From positions 9,003-43,285 of the forward strand of contig JADDPH010000112.1 of NCBI GenBank assembly GCA_016781925.1: 34,283 bases of DNA, written 5' to 3'. The position numbers were made by a program, and so were the translations under genes. Under the pieces are notes generated by a model. The model saw only the letters and a program-made list of their open reading frames with translations, had not been told where the DNA came from and searched no databases. Origin of the DNA: Sphaerobacteraceae bacterium. GTDB lineage: Bacteria > Chloroflexota > Chloroflexia > Thermomicrobiales > UBA6265. Each line of letters opens with the position of its first letter. Positions within the stretch are counted from its first letter, which is position 1. Shown here in pieces: positions 1-8,305 of this stretch.

Positions 1-2
1 AC

Positions 3-776
3 GGCCTCGACAAGCCGCTCTATCAGCAGTTCGGCATTTATGTCTGGAAGGCGGTCCAGGGCGACTTCGGCACGTCGATGGCCTATCGGCCGCAGACTGT
101 CGGGTCGATCATTGCTCGCACGTTCCCGATCTCGCTCCGGCTGGGGTTCTACGCCACCCTTTTCGCGGTGGTGGTAGGTATGATCCTCGGGGTCCTCGCC
201 GCCGTCAACCAGAACGGCTTTCTCGACTACCTATCGGTGACCCTCGCCATCCTCTTCTACAGCCTGCCTAACTTCGTGATGGGGTTTGTGCTGATCTTGT
301 TGTTCGTCGTCTGGCTCCCCCGCCAGGGGCTTGACCTTGGGTTCAACATCGGTGGAATCGAGCAATGGCAGGATTGGGTTCTTCCGTCCGTTGCCCTGGG
401 TGCGGCTCCGCTGGCGACGATTGCGCGCTACACCCGCTCCAGCATGATCGACGTGATCCGCTCGGACTACGTTCGAACGGCACGTGCCAAGGGGCTCAGT
501 GAGAACGGGGTCATCCTCCGGCACGTGCTGAAGAATGCCCTAATCCCCGTAGTCACCTTGATCGGGCCGATCTTCGCCGCGGTTGGCACCGGGTCCTTCT
601 TCGTGGAGAACGTCTTCAACATCCCCGGGATGGGCCCGTTCTTCGTGACCAGCATGACGTCGAAGGACCAGTTCATGATCCTCGCCGTGGTGTTGGTCTA
701 CGGTGTGTTCCTCGCCGCGATGAACTTGGTCGTGGATCTGGTGTATGGCGTGATCGATCCAAGGATTCGCTACTAA
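3..776 (+). CDS. Peptide ABC transporter permease, DppB/OppB type (5' end off window)
   Basis: This is an inner-membrane permease subunit of a dipeptide/oligopeptide ABC importer. The open frame runs in from the left edge (first full codon at 3) with in-frame residues LDKPLYQQFGIYVWKAVQGD before the first internal ATG at 78. That match to DppB N-terminal regions shows the gene starts outside the window. Several hydrophobic segments are visible, and the cytoplasmic EAA loop, which contacts the ATPase, is present as RSDYVRTARAKGLSENGVIL with the HVLKNALIPV continuation. The C terminus YGVIDPRIRY is typical of the family. The second permease follows after about 150 bases and a solute-binding protein after that, so this is a B-C-A gene order. 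The ATPase subunits are not in the window. The family is certain; the exact substrate (di- or oligopeptide, or another ligand) cannot be read from sequence. Confidence 0.93.
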   Translation, partial: GLDKPLYQQFGIYVWKAVQGDFGTSMAYRPQTVGSIIARTFPISLRLGFYATLFAVVVGMILGVLAAVNQNGFLDYLSVTLAILFYSLPNFVMGFVLILLFVVWLPRQGLDLGFNIGGIEQWQDWVLPSVALGAAPLATIARYTRSSMIDVIRSDYVRTARAKGLSENGVILRHVLKNALIPVVTLIGPIFAAVGTGSFFVENVFNIPGMGPFFVTSMTSKDQFMILAVVLVYGVFLAAMNLVVDLVYGVIDPRIRY

Positions 777-927
777 TGCTGGCCCCCAGTCTCGAACGTC
801 CTGCATCCGGCCGCTCGGTGGATGCGATGTTGTCACTGGCGGCCATCTCCAAGAGGCGCGACACCTAAGAACCCGTCGGGGGGAGAAGCGAGCGCTGTAT
901 GTTCGCCGTCTGGCGTGGGGAAGAGTG

Positions 928-1929
928 ATGGCGCAGTCACAACCGCACCCGCAGAGTCTTGATCGCTCCCTGGACACCGTGGAGCGCCTGCCTAGACGGG
1001 ACACTGGGCTGCTTCCAGAGGTGGTCGACGACGGGGCGCCATTGGCGGCGCTGACGGCGGGCGGCGCCCGCAAGCAGCGTAGTCTGTGGGGGGATGCGTG
1101 GCGAAGACTGCTTCGCAACAAGCTCGCCGTCGTCGGCCTCGTGATCGTCACCACATTCATCTTTCTCGCCGCGCTCGCGCCGGTCCTGGCGCCTTACGGT
1201 CAGTCTGAGGTGGTCCACTACCGGCTCACTCGGCTGAGTCCTAGTTGGACCTGGCCGCTCGGCCTCGATCAGAACGGTCGCGACATCTTCAGCCGCTTGC
1301 TCTACGGTGCCCGGGTCTCACTGGTGGTTGGGGTGCTGGCCCAAGGGCTGGTCCTTCTGATCGGCGTCCCGATCGGCGCCATCGCCGGATACTACGGAGG
1401 CAAAACGGATAATTTCCTGATGCGGATGGTGGATGTCATCTACGCCATCCCGCAGTTGCTGCTCGTCCTCATTTTCTTGAACATGTTCGGCCCCGGGCTC
1501 ACCAACATCTTCATTGCCATCGGGCTGGTGGGATGGGTCACCGAGGCCCGTTTGGTTCGCGGGCAGTTCATGTCGCTCCGGGAGCAGGAATATGTCAACG
1601 CCGCCCGCGTGGCGGGCGGCAGCGGCTGGTACATCATGCTCCGTCACTTGCTCCCGAACAGTCTGACTCCAATCATTGTCGCCCTCACGTTCGGCATTCC
1701 GACCGCCATCTTCACGGAGGCCGCCTTGAGCTACGTGGGGGTCGGGATCATGCCGCCGCAGGCGAGCTGGGGACAGATGGTCGGGCAGGCCAGTCAATCC
1801 GGCTACGTCCAATCCGACCCCCACATGCTCCTCTTTCCCGTGTTGGCTATTGGCCTGACGATGCTCGGATTCACCTTTCTCGGCGACGGCCTGCGAGACG
1901 CCCTCGATGTCCGGGGCAACGACGTGTAA
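928..1929 (+). CDS. Peptide ABC transporter permease, DppC/OppC type
   Basis: This is the second permease of the same importer, about 333 residues, pairing with the upstream DppB-type subunit in the membrane. The N-terminal 50-60 residues are a variable cytoplasmic leader, followed by WRRLLRNKLAVVGLVIV, the OppC-type N-terminal helix. The domain continues with a periplasmic loop containing GLDQNGRDIFSRLLYGARVS (a family hallmark) and a core of five hydrophobic segments. The EAA loop reads EQEYVNAARVAGGSGWYIML, followed by RHLLPN. The C terminus FLGDGLRDALDVR is typical. A GTG at 925 and an ATG at 928 are adjacent; GGGGAAG at 917-923 can serve either, and I chose the ATG. It is probably cotranscribed with the upstream permease, since no hairpin is obvious in the gap. 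Substrate is not determined. Confidence 0.94.
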   Translation: MAQSQPHPQSLDRSLDTVERLPRRDTGLLPEVVDDGAPLAALTAGGARKQRSLWGDAWRRLLRNKLAVVGLVIVTTFIFLAALAPVLAPYGQSEVVHYRLTRLSPSWTWPLGLDQNGRDIFSRLLYGARVSLVVGVLAQGLVLLIGVPIGAIAGYYGGKTDNFLMRMVDVIYAIPQLLLVLIFLNMFGPGLTNIFIAIGLVGWVTEARLVRGQFMSLREQEYVNAARVAGGSGWYIMLRHLLPNSLTPIIVALTFGIPTAIFTEAALSYVGVGIMPPQASWGQMVGQASQSGYVQSDPHMLLFPVLAIGLTMLGFTFLGDGLRDALDVRGNDV

Positions 1930-2191
1930 TCCGGGGCCCGCCCGCTCACCGACCAGGACGGGCACCACGGTCGCCGTGGAACGCCCGGAGGCATTTCGCT
2001 GACGATCAACCACATTGATCTCTGGCTGCGAAAGGAGGGAGTGCAGGCGCGAACCAAGACGGACCGGGAGGGCTGGCAGAGTGCCGGATTGGCTCGGAGC
2101 TTGGAGTCAACTTGGCATCAAGCGATGCGAGAGCTTTGGTGCGCGGGCCAATGGCAAGACGATGAGTTTGGACGTAAGGAGAGGGTGACGG

Positions 2192-3949
2192 ATGACCATG
2201 CACGAGGATGACCGGTCCCGCGAGGGGCGGGTGCTGGCAACTGAGTTGACCCGACGCGGCCTGGTAAAAAGCGCAGCTGCGGCGACCGCTGGTGCCGCCG
2301 TCTTTGGTGGAGCTGCTAAGTTCGGGGCACGATCCGCCGCTGCCGCGGCCCCAAGCGCCGCTCAAGCTGCTGCTGGTGAGCAGCTGTTCTACAACTACGC
2401 GTTGCAGAACAACCCGCTGACGTACGACTTCAATTCCAACCTCTACGCGGGGGCGGAGCCCGAGGTCTGGGCGGGGCTCCTAACCTTCGATCCAGACGGC
2501 CGGGTCGTTCCCGACTGGGCTGAGCGGTGGGAGTCCAACGAGGATGCCTCGGTCTGGACCTTCTACCTGCGGCAGAACAACAAGGGGTGGTCCAACGGAG
2601 ACCCGGTCACAGCGCACGACGCGGTCTGGTCCCTGGCCCGGATCCTCAATCCGGAGACGAATAACTCTTACGCCTTCATCCTCTACGACGTGAAGAACGG
2701 CGAAGCGTTCAACGGCGGCACGGCGAAGGTAGAGGACCTGGGTCTCAAGGCCATCGACGACTGGACGGTCGAAATCACGCTGGAAGGACCGCGGGCTAAC
2801 TTCCCGCAGAAGATCGCCTACACCGCCTGTGTCTTCGCCCACCGGCCGTCGGTGGAGCAGCACGGGGAGAAATGGGCGCTGGGTGGTGACATCCCTCTGG
2901 TTTCTAACGGCCCGTACAAGCTCGACCTCTGGGAGCAAGGCGTCAAGGCCGTTCACTCCCTGAACCCGGGCTACTGGGACGCTGAGACCATCCGGGTCAC
3001 CAAGCTGATCGATCCGATCATTCCGGGCGACCAGACCGCGCTCGCGTTCGAGAGCGGGAAGGGCGACCAACAGCTGGACTGGACGCCAGTCGGCGCGGCG
3101 GACCTACAGCGATTCCAGGGCGACCCGAACCTGGCGCCACTGCTCAAGCAGTTCGTCTTCCCCGGCATCTGGATGCTCCTCCCTTCGAACGGGCAGGCGC
3201 CCTTCGACAAGATCGAGGTGCGCCGGGCGCTCAGTCATGCGATCGACCGGGATCGCCTCGTCACGGTGACCAACGGCCTGGCGCTGCCGGCGAACGTCAT
3301 GACGCCCGTCGGCGTCTACGGGTACTTCGAGGACCCGGCGATCTCCGAGATCCAGAAGTTCGATCCCGCGCTGGCGATGGAGGCGCTCAAGGGCACCGAG
3401 TACGAGGGCGGCCAGAACTGGCCCGAGATCACGGTGTTGATGCGCTCCGACGAGGGGCAGCTCAACTCCAACTTGATGATGAACGATATCGCCGCTCAGC
3501 TTAAAGAGAACCTCGGCATGGACGTCAAGATCAACGAGCTGCCCGAGGCCACGTTCCGTCCGACCCTGTACGAGAACACGGCGCAGTTGGTCTGGATCCG
3601 GTGGTGGATGGACTACCCGGATGCCGACAACCAGTACTACGACATGTTCTACGGCAAGAAGGCCAGCAACAAGCGCCAGGCCTGGACCAACGATCAGTTC
3701 GATCAGCTTGTCGTTCAGGCCAAGGGCGAGTTGGACCCCGAGAAGCGGCTGGAGCTGTACAAGCAGGCCGAGAAGATCATCCAGGAGGATGTCGGATACA
3801 TCCCGGTGGTCTTCCGGGTCGACCAGAACGCCTTCAAGCCCTGGGTGAAGGAACTGCCGACCAACCAGCAGGGCTTCACGGTTCCTGACGGGAACATCTA
3901 CGTGCGTGGCGTCACGAGAGTCACCACCGCGGAGCGGCCCGCCGAGTAA
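2192..3949 (+). CDS. ABC transporter family 5 solute-binding protein (peptide-type)
   Basis: This is an extracytoplasmic substrate-binding protein (SBP_bac_5 family), 585 residues, the usual length. The N terminus has a twin-arginine pattern (R21-R22 in LTRRGLVKSAA) followed by an Ala-rich hydrophobic stretch, so Tat export is likely. There is no lipobox cysteine. The mature part begins near residue 50 and shows family features: WTFYLRQNNKGWSNGDPVTA (ligand-cleft entry), then VRRALSHAIDRDRL, and a C-terminal YKQAEKIIQEDVGYIPV block. The start is supported by AAGGAGAGG at 2176-2184. It follows two permease genes with a 262-base gap, which could hold its own promoter. A strong hairpin closes the unit downstream. 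By family the ligand is most likely a peptide, but family 5 proteins also bind nickel, sugars and opines, so the substrate is inferred. Confidence 0.93.
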   Translation: MTMHEDDRSREGRVLATELTRRGLVKSAAAATAGAAVFGGAAKFGARSAAAAAPSAAQAAAGEQLFYNYALQNNPLTYDFNSNLYAGAEPEVWAGLLTFDPDGRVVPDWAERWESNEDASVWTFYLRQNNKGWSNGDPVTAHDAVWSLARILNPETNNSYAFILYDVKNGEAFNGGTAKVEDLGLKAIDDWTVEITLEGPRANFPQKIAYTACVFAHRPSVEQHGEKWALGGDIPLVSNGPYKLDLWEQGVKAVHSLNPGYWDAETIRVTKLIDPIIPGDQTALAFESGKGDQQLDWTPVGAADLQRFQGDPNLAPLLKQFVFPGIWMLLPSNGQAPFDKIEVRRALSHAIDRDRLVTVTNGLALPANVMTPVGVYGYFEDPAISEIQKFDPALAMEALKGTEYEGGQNWPEITVLMRSDEGQLNSNLMMNDIAAQLKENLGMDVKINELPEATFRPTLYENTAQLVWIRWWMDYPDADNQYYDMFYGKKASNKRQAWTNDQFDQLVVQAKGELDPEKRLELYKQAEKIIQEDVGYIPVVFRVDQNAFKPWVKELPTNQQGFTVPDGNIYVRGVTRVTTAERPAE

Positions 3950-3984
3950 GTTCGGGCAGGCTTGCCGGTACGTTTGACGGAACT

Positions 3985-4018
3985 GAGACGGGGTGCCTCA
4001 GACGAGGCACCCCGTCTC
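3985..4018 (+). terminator. Perfect 15-bp hairpin after the peptide transporter genes
   Basis: Arms 3985-3999 (GAGACGGGGTGCCTC) and 4004-4018 are exact reverse complements around a 4-base loop (AGAC). It begins 36 bases after the solute-binding protein stop and ends about 150 bases before the aminotransferase start, where a terminator is expected. No T-run follows, so it is not a textbook intrinsic terminator. An ATG inside the hairpin (3993) opens a longer frame for the next gene, but that start is not credible. Confidence 0.75.
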
Positions 4019-4169
4019 GCTGCTTGGGCGCCGGTTGGCCAGCATGGCTCGCAAGGGCAAGGCTCCCGGCCGGTGGACCCTCCCGGGGGTGCCCATGCGA
4101 TACTGGGGCCTGCCTGGTGCTCCGGATGCACCCAGAACTGATTCGGCACGATCGATAGGAGAGGCTCCC

Positions 4170-5120
4170 GTGGCAGACGGACACCCGATGTACCTTTGGT
4201 GGAACGGTGAGCGGCGGCGATGGGAAGACGCGACCGTCCACGTGACCGATCTGGGCTGGTCGACGGTGGGGGCGGTCTTTGAGGGGATTCGCGCCTACTG
4301 GAACGACGAGGACGGGGAGCTGTACGTCTTCCGGCTGCAGGAGCACATGGAACGACTGGCGCGGTCGATGAAGCTGGTTCGTTTGCCCCTGGAATACTCG
4401 GTGGACGCGCTGATCGGGGAGATCATCGGGCTGCTCCAAGCAAACGAAACCCGCGAGGACACATACATCCGCCCCCTGGCCTACGCGGGGAACACGAGTG
4501 GCAAGCGATTCGCCCAACTCGGGAACGAGGCGGAGTTGCTCATCAACACGCACCCGATGCCATCGCACCTCCTGACGGGTCTTACCCAGACCGCCAAGAT
4601 CAGTTCGTGGAGGCGGATCTCCGACACGGTGATGCCGCCCAGGATTAAGAACCTCTCCAACTACCGCAACGGGCAGTTGGCGGGCCAGGAGGCGCGTCTC
4701 GACGGCTACGACACCGCCTTCCTGATCAACGATCAGGGCAAAGTGGCGGAGGCTCCGGGTGCCTGCGTGATGCTCGTCCGGGACGGCAAGCTGATCACCC
4801 CGGATGCGACGAGCAGCATCCTGGAGAGCATCACCCGGGATGCGCTGATGACCTTGGCCCGCGAGGTGCTGGAGATTGAGGTCGTCGAGCGGCAAGTGGA
4901 CCGCACCGAGTTGTACCTCGCGGACGAAGTCTTCACTTGCGGCACTGCCGCCGAGATCACACCGATCGTCTCGGTCGATAAGTACGACATCGGCGCTGGT
5001 GAACCCGGTCCCATCACTCGCGGCCTGGAGCAGGCGTTTCATGACGCGCTACGCGGCAAGGAAGAGCGCTTCTCCCACTGGCGGACACCGGTTGGGATAT
5101 CCGTGGCGGTGCCTGCCTAA
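4170..5120 (+). CDS. ilvE: Branched-chain amino acid aminotransferase (class IV PLP)
   Basis: This enzyme transfers the amino group between Leu/Ile/Val and 2-oxoglutarate, the last step of branched-chain amino acid synthesis and the first of their breakdown. It is cytosolic and PLP-dependent. The GTG start at 4170 is preceded by AGGAGAGG (4157-4164) and gives 316 residues, the normal IlvE length. The same frame stays open back to 3993, but that would run through the upstream hairpin. Family signatures: GWSTVGAVFEGIRAYW at about 29-44, the PLP-binding lysine K160 in RIKNLSNYRN, the cofactor-contacting glutamate in AEAPG (E194), and ITPDATSSILESITRD near 209-224. The gene stands alone, with no other ilv genes adjacent. 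D-amino acid transaminase or aminodeoxychorismate lyase are the related alternatives; the sequence pattern favours IlvE. Confidence 0.92.
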   Translation: MADGHPMYLWWNGERRRWEDATVHVTDLGWSTVGAVFEGIRAYWNDEDGELYVFRLQEHMERLARSMKLVRLPLEYSVDALIGEIIGLLQANETREDTYIRPLAYAGNTSGKRFAQLGNEAELLINTHPMPSHLLTGLTQTAKISSWRRISDTVMPPRIKNLSNYRNGQLAGQEARLDGYDTAFLINDQGKVAEAPGACVMLVRDGKLITPDATSSILESITRDALMTLAREVLEIEVVERQVDRTELYLADEVFTCGTAAEITPIVSVDKYDIGAGEPGPITRGLEQAFHDALRGKEERFSHWRTPVGISVAVPA

Positions 5121-5125
5121 GCACG

Positions 5126-5560
5126 TCAGGTGGCGCTCCCACAGTTGGGGGTGAGTGCCGGGCTCCCAACGATGGCATCCACCCTCGGCGGGTCGACCAC
5201 TCGGCCAACAGCGACGAGGGTGTCTTCGGGGCGGATGCTTCCGACGACTTTGACCAGGTCGCCCGCAATCTACGGCCCGAGTTGGATGTCGGCGAAAATC
5301 GCTCCAGCCTCGTCGATGACGCAGGTTGGATTCGCCACCATCTCGTGGGTCCACTCTGTCGGTTCGCACGAGCCGGCGAGGCATCGTCTCTCAGCGCGGT
5401 CATACCGGCCAGATAGACCGGATGCGCGAGACGCCGGGCACGAGAGAAGCTCGCGGTAATGCTGCAGGGTGTTCCCGGACTGATCCGGTGTCGATGTCGC
5501 TGCTGAGTGCATGATGCCGCTCGGGCCAATGGCCAAGATGCGGGGCGTTGCGGCGATCAC
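5126..5560 (-). pseudogene. Possible decayed gene with an in-frame amber stop
   Basis: On the minus strand one frame runs from a GTG at 5560 to a TGA at 5126-5128 and is interrupted only by TAG at 5270-5272. On both sides of the stop the composition looks like protein: before it CVIDEAGAIFADIQLGP, after it IAGDLVKVVGSIRPEDTLVA, with G/C-rich third codon positions. The other frames here are rich in Arg, Ser and Pro, as expected of shadow frames. No ribosome-binding site is obvious and I do not recognise the family. It may be a gene remnant, a gene with a sequencing error at the amber codon, or chance. The rest of 5121-5717 holds nothing else I can support except a small hairpin. Confidence 0.25.
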
Positions 5561-5621
5561 GGCGCACGCGCGGCATGTTGCTCCCAGTGGCGCTCACAGC
5601 GCGGGTGAGACGTACACTTGT

Positions 5622-5643
5622 TAGTGGCTCAATCGAGCCGCTA
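5622..5643 (+). other. 9-bp hairpin upstream of the S41 gene
   Basis: Arms 5622-5630 and 5635-5643 pair over 9 positions (one G-U) around the loop AATC. The hairpin lies about 75 bases before the preferred start of the protease gene. It could be a weak terminator for whatever precedes it or part of the leader; nothing decides between these. Confidence 0.3.
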
Positions 5644-5717
5644 CCCCGTCCTTCCGAGCGACCGGGATGGTCCTGGCCCTCGGCCGCTACACCTTTAGCT
5701 ACCCAGGAGCGCCGACA

Positions 5718-7064
5718 TTGAGCCAGCGCATGCGTTCTGAGGAGTCTTCCCCCTTTTCCGCCCCACCAGCCTCCGGGGCCCGGCTTCGTATTCCAGCCGC
5801 GCTCCGGTCCGTTTTGGCCGCACTAACCCTGACCCTCGTCTTTGGCGCCGGGGTCGCCACGGACCGTCTGGTTTGGAACGGCGGTCCGGGCGCGGGAGCG
5901 TCATCGTCCATTACGGACTCAGAGAAGTTCGATGTCTTGCAACAGACGTGGGACGCTATTCATACGGAGTACGTCGAGACCGAGGCGATCGACGACCAGG
6001 AGCTGATCTACGGCGCGAGCCGGGGCATGGTCGATGCCCTAGGTGATACCGGGCATTCTCGATTCTTGGACCCCGAGGAGGCCAACGACTTCGAGCAGGA
6101 GATCCGAGGAGAAACGGTCGGCATCGGAATCTACCTCGACCTGGAGTCGGCCCAACCGACTGTGATTGCGCCGATCGAGGGTGGCCCGGCAGATCAGGCT
6201 GGGATCCAGGCCGGCGACGTGATCCTGGAGATCGGTGGCGAACCGGTGGAGGGGCTAACGCCCGAGGAACTCCGGGATCGTCTCGGCGGTGATGAGGGAA
6301 CCCGGGTCAGCCTCACGCTTCGCCGAGCGCAGGACAAGCAGCCGTATACGGTGACGCTCTCCCGAGCCAAGCTCGTGATCCGCCCGGTGAGCTGGAGCAT
6401 GCTGCCCGATGGGGTGGCGCACCTCCGGCTCAGTGAATTCTCCGGCGGGGCCACTGAAGCCCTCAAGGAAGCGATCCAGGAGATCCGGGAGGCGGGCGCG
6501 ACCAAGATGGTGTTGGACATGCGGGATAACCCCGGAGGGCTCGTCTTTGAAGCGATCGGGGTCTCGAGCCAGTTCCTGCCGGAGGGCGCCACGATCTATC
6601 AGGAGCGGGATCGGGCTGGGTCCGTGCGCCGAGTGACCGCCGTCGGGGAGGGCGTTGCCCTGGATCTCCCACTGGTGGTGCTGGTAAACGGGAACTCCGC
6701 GTCGGCGGCGGAGATCGTTGCCGCGGCGCTGCGTGACAATGGCCGGGCGTCACTCGTTGGCGAGCGCACCTACGGCACCGGGACCGTGCTGACCTCAACG
6801 GAGTTCACGGACGGATCCATGGCCCTCATTGGGACGTCCCTTTGGCTAACCGCCGATGGCGAGCAGATTTGGAAGCGCGGCGTGGACCCGGACCAGACGG
6901 TGGTCCTTGAGGATGATGTTTACCCGACCCGGCCGAGCCAAGACCCAGACGTCACCGAGGCGGAGCTGGCCCAGTCGAAGGATGATCAACTCGTCGCTGG
7001 CCATGAGCGGCTGCAACGTCGCAACGCCGCCCTACCATCTCCTCCGGCAGACTCAACCCCGTAA
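5718..7064 (+). CDS. Membrane-anchored S41 (C-terminal processing) peptidase homologue, lacks canonical Lys/Gln
   Basis: This is a CtpA-type protein of 448 residues. I chose the TTG at 5718 because AGGAG (5705-5709) sits 8 bases upstream; an ATG at 5667 in the same frame has no good site. Order: short cytoplasmic N terminus, one hydrophobic anchor (about 30-48, SVLAALTLTLVFGAGVAT), an N-terminal helical part, a PDZ domain (about 132-215, with GIGIYLDL and GIQAGDVILEIGGEPV), then the S41 core. The nucleophile region is VNGNSASAAEIV, with serine at 329. Twenty-five residues later, where the family has Lys in FGKGxVQ, the sequence is YGTGTVL: Thr354 replaces Lys and Leu358 replaces Gln. The protein is therefore either a pseudoprotease or a variant using another base. 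Its likely location is the outer face of the membrane. No partner gene is evident nearby. Confidence 0.88.
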   Translation: MSQRMRSEESSPFSAPPASGARLRIPAALRSVLAALTLTLVFGAGVATDRLVWNGGPGAGASSSITDSEKFDVLQQTWDAIHTEYVETEAIDDQELIYGASRGMVDALGDTGHSRFLDPEEANDFEQEIRGETVGIGIYLDLESAQPTVIAPIEGGPADQAGIQAGDVILEIGGEPVEGLTPEELRDRLGGDEGTRVSLTLRRAQDKQPYTVTLSRAKLVIRPVSWSMLPDGVAHLRLSEFSGGATEALKEAIQEIREAGATKMVLDMRDNPGGLVFEAIGVSSQFLPEGATIYQERDRAGSVRRVTAVGEGVALDLPLVVLVNGNSASAAEIVAAALRDNGRASLVGERTYGTGTVLTSTEFTDGSMALIGTSLWLTADGEQIWKRGVDPDQTVVLEDDVYPTRPSQDPDVTEAELAQSKDDQLVAGHERLQRRNAALPSPPADSTP

Positions 7065-7172
7065 AGGAAGGGACCGGAGACCAGTGGCGGCAGCCGTTTG
7101 GAATGGCACGGGATCTGCAACGTGGTGCCCCGCACGGGGAGTTGCCCGGCACAACGATGACGGGAGGTACTG

Positions 7173-7412
7173 ATGTCGTATCCCTATCCTCAGGATCGCC
7201 ATGCGGATCGCAAGACGAAGGGGGAGCAACCCTACAAGGATGAGAAGGAGTCGCTGACCCAGCAAGCCTCACAGATTCAAGCGGAGGCCGAGGCGTATGG
7301 CGAGGCGCGCCGGGACGAATCTGACGAAGACCGGAGCCAGCGGGTGGCCGACGAAATGCGCGAGCGCTTGCGGCAGGTGGCGGAAGAAGTCCGGCAGGAT
7401 GAGAACGCCTAG
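7173..7412 (+). CDS. Small charged hypothetical protein (79 aa)
   Basis: I do not recognise a family. The product is 79 residues, very hydrophilic, rich in Glu, Gln, Arg and Asp, with no hydrophobic segment. Residues about 26-75 have long helix-forming runs (QQASQIQAEAEAYGEARR and RVADEMRERLRQVAEEVRQ) that could form a coiled coil. GGGAGG about 5 bases before the ATG makes translation credible. It lies about 110 bases after the S41 gene on the same strand, followed by another small acidic protein gene. A stress- or DNA-associated role would be speculation. Confidence 0.7.
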   Translation: MSYPYPQDRHADRKTKGEQPYKDEKESLTQQASQIQAEAEAYGEARRDESDEDRSQRVADEMRERLRQVAEEVRQDENA

Positions 7413-7481
7413 CAGACCGGCGGGGCCGACTGGCTGAAGGCCGGAACCTGCGACATCCGACGTAGCGGTGGAGACGATCTC

Positions 7482-7679
7482 GTGATGGGTGGACGTGGCG
7501 GAGGACAGAGGATCGACGAGGATGCTGCTGATGAGCAGCACGCGCCGGTGTCTGGCACGAGCGGGTCTGAGGTCGTCGAGTCTGGCACCGATCCGGAGCA
7601 GGAACGGGTGCGCGAGGTGGTGGGGCGGCGCGGCTACGACGAGAATGATGACCTCGCCGACGAGAACAAGCAGCATTAG
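7482..7679 (+). CDS. Small acidic hypothetical protein (65 aa)
   Basis: No family recognised. The start is GTG at 7482 with GGAG (7470-7473) 8 bases upstream; an ATG immediately follows at 7485. The product is Gly-rich at the N terminus (MMGGRGGGQ), then strongly acidic with EQERVREVVGRRGYDENDDL and a C terminus DENKQH, and has no membrane segment. It looks disordered. An overlapping frame at 7489-7692 has Arg/Ser-rich composition and is a shadow. It follows the 79-residue protein gene and is closed by the hairpin at 7705-7741, so the two may form a small transcription unit. Confidence 0.55.
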   Translation: MMGGRGGGQRIDEDAADEQHAPVSGTSGSEVVESGTDPEQERVREVVGRRGYDENDDLADENKQH

Positions 7680-7704
7680 ACCGACGCGGTGACACCTTCC
7701 CTCA

Positions 7705-7741
7705 GCCGAGGGGAACGGAGGTTGACCCCGTTCCCCTCGGC
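7705..7741. terminator. Bidirectional hairpin between convergent small genes
   Basis: Arms 7705-7718 (GCCGAGGGGAACGG) and 7728-7741 are exact reverse complements (14 bp) around a 9-base loop. It lies between the plus-strand stop at 7679 and the minus-strand stop at 7759, where a shared terminator is expected. No clear T-run is present on either side. Confidence 0.75.
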
Positions 7742-7758
7742 GGTTGACCGTCCCGCTG

Positions 7759-8094
7759 TTACTGACCAGTGCGCTGCTTCTGCATGCCCTGGCCAGACCC
7801 GAATCCTCCCTGGGTGATGATTCCGTCGGCGTTCGTGTCCGATGATGGACCTTCTTCAGCCGCACGGCGACGCTCCGCCTGCTGCAGAAGCTCGGCCGCT
7901 TGGACACCCGTTAACTCCCCGCGCTGGACGGCCTCGTCCACCGCGCGAGAGGTCAGGATGTCATCGAGGCCGCCAGCAGGTGGCGCGTCATCACCGTGGT
8001 CGTGGTCTACCAGCGCGTCCTGAACTTCGCGGTCGCTCGCAAGCCGTGACTCTCGATCGATATTGGCCTCGAAGGTACGGGCATCATCGCTCAT
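7759..8094 (-). CDS. Small hydrophilic hypothetical protein (111 aa)
   Basis: No family recognised. The start is the ATG at 8094 with an AGAGGAG-type site just upstream on the minus strand; the frame is open further, to 8346, but that part is Pro/Arg-rich and not protein-like. The product starts MSDDARTFEANIDRESRLAS, has an acidic His-containing stretch (DALVDHDHGDD), then a predicted helical part (AVDEAVQRGELTGVQAAELL, followed by QQAERRRAAEE) and a Gly/Gln-rich tail. The 'RGELT..QAAELL' pattern resembles short regulatory tails such as SHOCT only loosely. It converges with the two other small charged genes and diverges from the GtrA gene. Confidence 0.65.
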   Translation of the reverse strand: MSDDARTFEANIDRESRLASDREVQDALVDHDHGDDAPPAGGLDDILTSRAVDEAVQRGELTGVQAAELLQQAERRRAAEEGPSSDTNADGIITQGGFGSGQGMQKQRTGQ

Positions 8095-8305
8095 GAGGTG
8101 CTCCTCTTCCGTTCGATCCGTAATCGGGTGTCCATCAGCCACCACCCGTGCTCGTGGGGGTGCAAGAACGGTGCCCGTCCGTCGGCTGGGGTGCGGCGAA
8201 ACGCGCTGATCGGCATGGTATCGTTTGCCCGTTTGGGCGGGTCGGGGCCCCGGACCATGGATGTTCGTGACCGGCCAAGTTTGTAAGAGAGGAAAAACAT
8301 CCGGG

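Noticed and set aside
3993-4169. N-terminal extension of the aminotransferase from an ATG at 3993
   Set aside because: It would start inside a perfect 15-bp hairpin, lacks a ribosome-binding site and adds residues unlike IlvE; GTG 4170 has a good site and gives normal length.
5130-5459. Plus-strand frame of 109 codons after ilvE
   Set aside because: Thr/Ser/Arg-rich composition without motifs or ribosome-binding site; the opposite strand looks more protein-like.
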